A DNA stretch of 64,000 bases from Cercis canadensis. Taxonomy: Eukaryota; Streptophyta; Magnoliopsida; Fabales; Fabaceae. Under the pieces are notes generated by a model, which saw only the letters and a list, made by a program, of their open reading frames with translations, was not told the origin of the DNA and did not search any database. The stretch is from positions 1,436,122 to 1,500,121 of the forward strand of contig QAOA01002417.1 in NCBI GenBank assembly GCA_003255065.1, written 5' to 3'. Shown in pieces: positions 58,801 to 64,000 of the stretch (the stretch's first letter is position 1; every line of letters starts with the position of its first letter). The position numbers and the translations under genes are program-made.

Positions 58801-61645
58801 CTCAGGAATGACTTTGGAGCAAGTTTCCCACCAAAACTTTCTCATGGGAGGTGGTGGGAATCTTGGATTCCCATGCCATGGGAAAGTCAAATATACCCTT
58901 CATTAATGGCATAATCGTAATAATACCAAAATTATTTTATTTTTGTTTATACCTTATTTTATATTTTATTTTTGCTAGTTTCTAGTGCTATTTTTTACTT
59001 ATCCTTAATTTTAAATAAGGAATCATTCTAAATAAATATTCATTAATTATAAGAAGTAATTTAATTATTTTCTTTGACTTAAAATAGATAGGGGTATTTT
59101 TGGAAAAAATGATAAGATTCCCTGGAAAGTTGTATTAGAACAAACGTGGGGTTAGAAAATTCCCAGGAAACATTGTCTAACATTCCCAGGAATGTTTAAG
59201 GTCAACCAAACGCATTTGTAACATTCCCGGGAATCATCATTCCCAGGAAACATAATTCCCGGGAACGAAAAAAGAATTTGTTTACCAAACGCCCCCTAAG
59301 GAAATTTTTTTGCTTTATAAGATTTTGGTAGTCCTGAGTATACTCAAAGTGAACCAGATTTGGGGGCCCTCATAATTTCACTTGAATCCAAGATGTATAA
59401 CAAGAAATATTAAAGAACCATGACTAATAAGATAGACTCATTTAACTCAGTATCATGAGAAGTCAAGAAAGAAATAACATATAAAGTTCTCAGTTTCATA
59501 CTCCATTAGACCACAATACAGCTAATCAAAGTGATGATTAAATTGAGAACTCTAGTGACCACAACAACCATCAAGGAAACAGCAAACTCAGAGAGAAGCC
59601 AAGAGCATCCTCATTACTGCCACCAAACTTTACAACCCTGAAAGTTTCCTCATTTTGACAGTACAATAAGGACATAAAATCAAGTATGCTCTTTTCAGCC
59701 TGTAATTTTCTGCACTCTCAGACAGAATAGAAAGGGAGAATAAAGACTCTAAAGGATCCCTTCACTTCCTTAATCAAGTACCTGAAAGACAAGTAAACAA
59801 GAGAATAGAAATAACTCTACTTTTCTTCTGTCTTTTTATATTTACTTTTCCTTTGTCTTTCATCTCCTTCCATCCATCCAAACACATTATCATATAAAGT
59901 AATTAGATATTGGGATTTGAACCAAGTAATTAACCAGGGGTATCTTACTACCCAACCATGGAACTCACTCCCATGTTCTATGAACACCTGATCAAAAATC
60001 TCTCCCTCACCACTAAGTTCATCAACTATGGAAATCATACTCATACCTATAGAATATGAAAATTGAGGTGTGCACATCATATAATCAGATGCCAAGCCTA
60101 TAAAGACAAAAAGTAGAATGTAAAGAAGCTCCTAAGTATTTATCTCCTCACTCATTTCAATGACAAGTGTATGTGTATACCTCCACTGTATTTGGTTTCA
60201 CCCTCTTGGTAAAATACAGCCTTTATGTTATTATCCAAGAAAAGATGCCAAAAGTTGGGATCCACCACCCAACTTAAATGGATGATATTTGCTGCCATAA
60301 AAGTCGTAACTGGACTACTGTCTACCATAAAAAGTTATAACTTGTTCTGATATGTGTGTGTGTGTGTGTGTGCCTGTGTATATATATAACTAAACAAAGG
60401 TTTGATTTTAAAAGTTAAGATTTCTTTTTACTATGTTTAGAATCTTAGCAACCAACCTAACTAAATAACTACATCACAAGTGTATATCAAAACAGATATA
60501 AAAGCTAGTACAGAGAAAATAAAAGGAAAAGGACGAAAAAAAATAGATTTAGGAAAAAATTATCAAATACCATGTCATGTTTGTGGAGGTATCTCAAAAA
60601 TCTCTCCCACTCATTCTGGTCACGCACACACTCTGGGGCAGGATGTAATGAAAACTGAGGCAATCCAGAAAGACAACGGGTCTTCTTCTGTGGACCTATA
60701 TGCTCTAAGTTCCAATTTTCAGGCCTATAAATAATTTCCAGTCAACAAATTCGCCGGTCAGAAGAACATACTGTAAATGCAAGTTGTTTCATCAGAACAG
60801 AAGACAGGTCATAATTTGTTCTCAAAAGTTATACAGAAAAAATGAAATAAAATTAACAGGGTGCAACTTCAGGAAGAACATAAAGCATCAAAAGACAGTA
60901 TGCAAGACTGCATTTTGACAATTTTGAATAGATTAAAACAAACTCATTATTTTATTTTTCTTAACATTTTCTAGATAAAAAGCTCACCACTCTAATAAAT
61001 TCTCTAGCCAAACTATTAATTGGGCTCTATATTCTGGGGCCGAAATACAAATAGGAAAAATGGGAATTATATCGAAGTTACCTTTTTGTTGTTAAAGAAA
61101 ATTTACTTTTTTTGGGTTACAAGAGAGCGCAATGTACTGGGAAAAAGGGAAGGAAGTACATGGCAGGAATAGAACCAAATGAGGTGCTGCTAGATCCACA
61201 TGTCATTGGCAAAGAAAATTTACTTTAGCAATAATTAACTTCTCCATTGATTTGCATTAAATGTTGTGAAACATAAGATTCTATACTCACATACTGCACC
61301 ATAACTACAGACTGAATCCTACCATTGGAAAAATGTCTTCTTTAAAAATTCTTCTTTGCATTAATACCTATATGTTAAAATTACACATGCATGCATGCAG
61401 AACACAGATGCACACCAACAAAGGAAAACCTATAAAACTTGCCATATAGCTTCAGTGGCCATTACTCATTGCCATAAAGGAAAACAAAATTTTTAGTTCT
61501 TTTTAAACAAAAAGATAAAATTTATTGTGAGAACCATGAAATATAGTAAAGAAAGATATAAAAAATCTTACAATTTAACTGGTGGTTTGGGACACGTTGT
61601 GCGGCATATAGTTTTCCGATCTTTTCTCAGTATAACGGTGCACAT
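45462..61645 (-). CDS. MORC-type GHKL ATPase with CW zinc finger and SPOC-like N-terminus
   Basis: Fourteen coding exons on the - strand: 61572-61645, 60571-60724, 57846-57984, 57240-57495, 51369-51552, 50141-50242, 49660-49986, 49499-49582, 49215-49373, 47771-47854, 47533-47670, 47014-47126, 46451-46617, 45462-45541; 2,061 bp, 686 residues, every junction GT-AG and in frame. GHKL ATPase motifs: N-box ELVDNSSDA (196-204) with catalytic Glu and Mg-binding Asn, G1 DDGQG (232-236), G2 GRFGVGFK (262-269). A transducer-like region follows (SLRSYLEVIFLLPRMKI). A CW zinc finger is at about 580-625: WVQCDKCRKWR, then the paired tryptophan and cysteine of LWFCYM and NCSLPEE. The C-terminus is basic (KRLRKGSKSK), a likely nuclear signal. 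Animal MORCs use the CW to read methylated H3K4 and the ATPase to compact chromatin. Residues 1-115 resemble a SPOC domain (FLRYLHKHDMVAIAEF then FYLLPP). Intron 4 holds a retrotransposon. Start at 61645 chosen because the upstream exon (61740-61785) does not stay open when joined. Confidence 0.87.
46842..46884 (+). repeat. Compound (CA)n(TA)n(GA)n microsatellite in MORC intron
   Basis: CA repeats run directly into TA and then GA repeats, between the two exons that encode the halves of the CW finger. Confidence 0.9.
51634..51974 (+). repeat. 5' long terminal repeat
   Basis: 341 bp, TG...CA ends, the same length as the 3' LTR and differing by four substitutions as I read them. It should carry the element's promoter. 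The sequence has a CCTAAGGAG motif and no obvious TATA box. Confidence 0.95.
51977..51998 (+). other. Primer-binding site matching nuclear tRNA-Tyr
   Basis: Begins two bases after the LTR with TGGTCCGACCTGCCGG and continues through GATTCGA. Reverse-complemented it folds as the 3' part of a tRNA: T-loop TTCGAAT, T-stem CCGGC, acceptor strand AGGTCGG, discriminator A and CCA. From memory plant tRNA-Tyr begins CCGACCT and ends this way, so about 22 bases pair. Most plant LTR elements use initiator tRNA-Met instead. Confidence 0.7.
52001..54916 (+). pseudogene. gag-protease-reverse transcriptase part of the broken polyprotein
   Basis: An open frame of 971 codons, first ATG only 26 bases after the LTR. 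Seen: a retrotransposon Gag domain with coiled-coil start (about 20-75) and the core near 125-280, a zinc knuckle CFRCGEKFHPLHQC (about 394-407), an aspartic protease active site LVDSGAS (about 477), and reverse transcriptase with VDYRALNKA (about 727), DLKSGYHQI and the catalytic FFDDILVYS (about 826). After about codon 953 the frame is lost by a one-base loss near 54859 and the tail is nonsense until the stop. This makes a natural product without RNase H and integrase. Confidence 0.9.
54880..55605 (+). pseudogene. RNase H part of the broken polyprotein
   Basis: This frame resumes the polyprotein after the break near 54859. It carries the Ty3/Gypsy RNase H: ECDASGNGLGAVL (first catalytic Asp), KELMAVV with the Glu, YSDQKSLRDLL, and DNKAADALSRL. 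It then enters the integrase zinc finger (the two His of HTTTRGGHSG) and loses frame in a run of eight A at about 55569-55577, typical of slippage. The internal ATG is not a real start. Confidence 0.85.
55583..56677 (+). pseudogene. Integrase and truncated chromodomain part of the broken polyprotein
   Basis: It resumes with the two cysteines of the integrase zinc finger (CEVCQRMK), then the catalytic core: Asp in MDFIIGLP, Asp in LSDRDPIF and Glu in DGQTEVVNR. The GPY/F module (YYGPFQIIRKLG) and the HPVFHVSLLKK motif follow. A chromodomain starts (KEYLIQWKG) but a TGA at 56675-56677 ends it where the conserved tryptophan is expected, so the targeting tail is cut short. Confidence 0.88.
56755..57095 (+). 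repeat. 3' long terminal repeat
   Basis: 341 bp copy of the 5' LTR. Differences I see: GTAATTAACTG for GTAATTAGCTG, AATAGGGAG for AATAAGGAG, CCAATGG for CCAGTGG, and CTTCTATT for CTTCAATT. Confidence 0.95.
58691..59297. mobile_element. MITE-like element in MORC intron (Tourist/PIF-type ends)
   Basis: About 600 bp with inverted ends: left AGGTGTTTGGTAGACGGATT, right reading TAGGGGGCGTTTGGTAAACA in reverse complement. The arms and interior contain many CCCGGGAATG or CATTCCCAGG units in both orientations. GTGTTTGGTA-type ends are common in PIF/Harbinger-like MITEs. It is non-coding and inside the intron between MORC coding exons 2 and 3 (57985-60570). Confidence 0.65.
60352..60388 (+). repeat. 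Compound (TG)n(TA)n microsatellite
   Basis: TG repeats followed by TA repeats in the MORC intron between coding exons 2 and 3. Confidence 0.9.
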
Positions 61646-62460
61646 CTACATAAATATAAAAATAAAATAAAATAATTGCAAAGCATGGACGTCACCTTAT
61701 TAAAAAGAAAATGCATATCTATAATGTAAAATTTACCTTGTGTCCTGATTATCTTCAATGTGAATCTCTTATTGTCAAATGAACCTGCAAAAGCCATAAG
61801 GACGTTAAAAATCAAGGCACAAGTAGGTACCCAGCCAGCTAAAACAGAGTGTGATACATAAAAGACCAAAGAACTTAGCACAAAGTCAGAAAAGGTAAAC
61901 AAAATTTAAAACATAATCGTGAATCACTAAACCTTCAGACAGAAGAAACCCAACAACACTAGACGATATAGCAAACAAACACACAAACAAACTATCAACA
62001 GGACAAAATCATCAAATTGAGAGCTTTCGGTGACTATACATCAAGCAGTACCCAGGCATGCAACCCATAATATTCCCCATGAAGCGTCTATAACTACAAT
62101 AAAAACGATTACTATAATTTTTTATTAAGAAACAAAAAAAGGCTAAAGCTTCTACCTTTAGCTCAGAGCTCTATCCAAAAAAGAAAAAATTAAACAGAAA
62201 ACCCTAGAAATCCACAGACCCGAACAATGTGAAGCTAATGTAAGAGTAACCAGAAAGGGGAAAAGATGACAGCACGCCCACATTGCTGTAATCACCAACG
62301 TGAATGAAGTTCCTGGGAATATTTGGAACGAGACTTACAGTTACAGAGAGAAGGAGGCTCGGAGCAGAGGGAGCACCATGGAAGTCACACACACACACAC
62401 TCTGCTGACAAAGCTAGCTGAAACGGCAGTTGAGTGACAACAGAAAAGCAGCAATACGGA
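61646..62460 (-). other. Probable 5' UTR exons and promoter side of the MORC gene
   Basis: A likely leader exon is at about 61740-61785 (acceptor TTTTGCAG, donor AAGGTAAAT) and another ends near 62340 with the donor GTAAGTCTC. Both lie upstream of the proposed ATG. The leader exon is open in one frame (SFDNKRFTLKIIRTQ), but joining it to the next exon brings a stop, so I treat it as untranslated. Confidence 0.45.
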
Positions 62461-63429
62461 GGGCGGGGTGTTCTTATTAGTTATTAGGACGGTCGTGAAG
62501 CCTATAATCTAGCCATCCTGAATTTACTTAAATACCCCCAGCGTAAATCTTCCTAGAAACTATCATATAATATACGGGGATTCTATGATATTATGTAAGT
62601 ATGTCATACTACACTGACGTGTCAAACATACATAATTTTCATATTTTATTATATATAAAATATAATTTATTTAATTATTTAAACAAACTTAAAAATAGTT
62701 AATTTATACACATGTCATTCATTTATTGGTTATTTCTATGCAGTATGACATACTACATAAATATTAAAAGTATCTAAGAAACTTCCTATAATATAATACA
62801 ACTCAAAAAGGAACATATTTAATTAATATTCCAACCCCCACAAGTTTAGGAAACCAATAGAAAAAGGCTAACTGATTTTTTTTATTATATTTCACATAAA
62901 ATATGGTACAGTTTATTTCACCTGTTAATTCTTTTTAAAAATAATAAAAGATGAGGAAATAATTTAAAGGTAAAGCACATTATGATTAGTGAATACTTAT
63001 CAATAAAATATCAATAGCACCTTAACATCTACACACCTCAAATTTATCAATTGAACAATTCTTTGTTAGCATTCTACTTATCAATTCTATATATAATATA
63101 GTGTCACTTATGATATTAAATAATTACAATAGAAACATATTTATCCATCTCTAATGGTAAGGAAACACTTGTTATTTTTCATATGCATTTTTTCGGTTAA
63201 AAAAAAAATCAATGTAAGAACATATAACTTTACAACTTCTATAATGAAGCCAATCCAGTAATTTTATTTTATATTGATTTCTTTCATCTAATTAGAACGG
63301 TTGACAATTGTAATCATACATCAAAAGCAACTTTTATTTTATTTCCTATTTAATATCCTTCAAATCAGAAGACTTTTTACTGACCACATCTGACTACCTT
63401 GCTAATTCCAATACTCATTTCTAGGTAAT

Positions 63430-63556
63430 ATCCCAATTTCTCTATTATTTTTCCTACTTTTATGAGGAGTAATAACTCAATTTCTTTATTATTTTTCCTA
63501 CTTTTATGGGTAATAATATCTCAACTTCTCTATTATTTTTCCTATTTTTATGAGGA
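63430..63556 (+). repeat. Three degenerate tandem copies of a ~58 bp unit
   Basis: TTATTTTTCCTACTTTTATG occurs three times with small changes, about 58 and 52 bp apart, each preceded by CAAYTTCTCTA or similar and followed by GRG-TAATA. It is a short minisatellite-like array upstream of the MORC gene. Confidence 0.7.
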
Positions 63557-63807
63557 TTGAATTTGTGATATACACTTTGATTATGAGAGAAGTACAATAA
63601 TATTATAGGTCATTGGCTATGTTTCCTATTTTTAGTGTTGCTATATTGAGTTGTTCTCTATTCTTATGTGCCCCATATTGCTTTTTATTTTCCATATGCA
63701 CCACATGTGCTCTATAGTCACTAATAACACCAAAAATACTTGGTTATGCTATGAATGATAAGGGGCTAATTTACTGCAAAAATGCAGTTTTATACAAAAA
63801 TTACGTA

Positions 63808-63951
63808 AAAGGGATATTATGAAAATTATTTATCATTTTGAGACACTTTTAAATAAAATATTTAAATACAAAATGACAAATTTAATCATACTACTTTGAA
63901 AACAACATATTTTATTAAATTCTTTTATATTAAAATAGCATGACTCATTAT
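63808..63951 (+). repeat. Dispersed AT-rich repeat, copy 2 (pair with 7320-7461)
   Basis: Aligns in the same orientation with 7320-7461 over about 140 bp. No coding capacity; probably a relic of the same mobile family. Confidence 0.5.
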
Positions 63952-64000
63952 TGCACACACAGTTACAAGAAGGACTACTATTTTGGAAAACATCAAGATA

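Larger units (their letters stand above)
62461..64000. other. AT-rich DNA upstream of MORC gene
   Basis: No coding region. It contains a threefold, slightly varied CTATTATTTTTCCTACTTTTATG unit at about 63430-63555 (written here as a short motif repeat) and the second copy of the dispersed repeat at 63808-63951. Confidence 0.5.

Noticed and set aside
59895..59975. GGGATTTGAACC, reminiscent of a tRNA T-arm on the - strand
   Set aside because: Neighbouring bases do not form an acceptor stem, D-arm or anticodon arm.
61740..61785. Leader exon as first coding exon of the MORC gene
   Set aside because: Joined to the next exon by the only visible sites, its open frame reaches a stop within 25 codons, while the ATG at 61645 opens the correct frame.
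1..64000. CRISPR arrays, operons, rRNA genes, complete tRNA genes
   Set aside because: None seen. All repeats found are microsatellites, homopolymers or transposon-like, and gene structure is eukaryotic.

Overview
This is a 64 kb piece of nuclear DNA from a flowering plant, very probably a eudicot. The reasons are AT-rich intergenic DNA, many short GT-AG introns, small TATA-driven promoters, plant-only gene families (ATL RING-H2 ligase, PIRL leucine-rich protein, tonoplast sugar transporter, AHL/PPC protein), a chromodomain Ty3/Gypsy retrotransposon and several MITE-like elements. Runs of N (30377-30390, 42224-42809 and single Ns in poly-T tracts) show it is an assembled draft. I cannot name the species.

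There are eight host genes: (1) a single-exon ATL-type RING-H2 E3 ligase, + strand, 611-1255; (2) a p34/AAGAB-like adaptin-binding small-GTPase-fold protein, - strand, 3906-6295, 6 exons; (3) a tonoplast monosaccharide transporter (TMT/MSSP), - strand, 8338-12063, 5 exons; (4) a mitochondrial phosphate carrier of the PHT3;3/MPT1 type, + strand, 16896-20127, 6 exons; (5) a PIRL4/5-type leucine-rich-repeat protein, - strand, 24447-26505, 3 exons; (6) the RNA polymerase I factor RRN3/TIF-IA, + strand, 31050-37584, 15 exons; (7) a short PPC/DUF296 (AHL-family) protein with no visible AT-hook, - strand, 39135-43495, 5 exons; (8) a MORC-type GHKL ATPase with a CW zinc finger, - strand, 45462-61645, 14 coding exons. 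I built every spliced model by hand from GT-AG sites; each keeps frame across all junctions and gives a length usual for its family, except the short AHL.

Mobile DNA sits mostly in introns and long intergenic gaps. A complete-looking 5,462 bp Ty3/Gypsy chromovirus (51634-57095, 341 bp LTRs, 5 bp target duplication CTTAT) lies in reverse orientation inside the MORC intron that separates the exons carrying the two halves of the ATP-binding site. It is young (four LTR differences seen) but its polyprotein has two frameshifts and a stop. Its primer-binding site appears to match nuclear tRNA-Tyr. A long-inverted-repeat foldback element interrupted by the 586 bp assembly gap lies inside a second MITE-like element within intron 1 of the AHL gene. 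Other MITE-like units are at 2097-2254, 15892-16311, 41118-41305 and 58691-59297, and a dispersed repeat is shared by 7320-7461 and 63808-63951.

The genes do not form a pathway. They are ordinary housekeeping and regulatory genes (ubiquitination, vesicle trafficking, vacuolar sugar storage, mitochondrial phosphate import, rRNA transcription, chromatin). Their order recalls the duplicated Arabidopsis blocks around At2g17270-At2g17450 and At4g35300-At4g35480. The most unusual points are the MORC protein's N-terminal SPOC-like region, the AT-hook-less PPC protein, the tRNA-Tyr-primed retrotransposon with almost no leader, and the nested foldback element.
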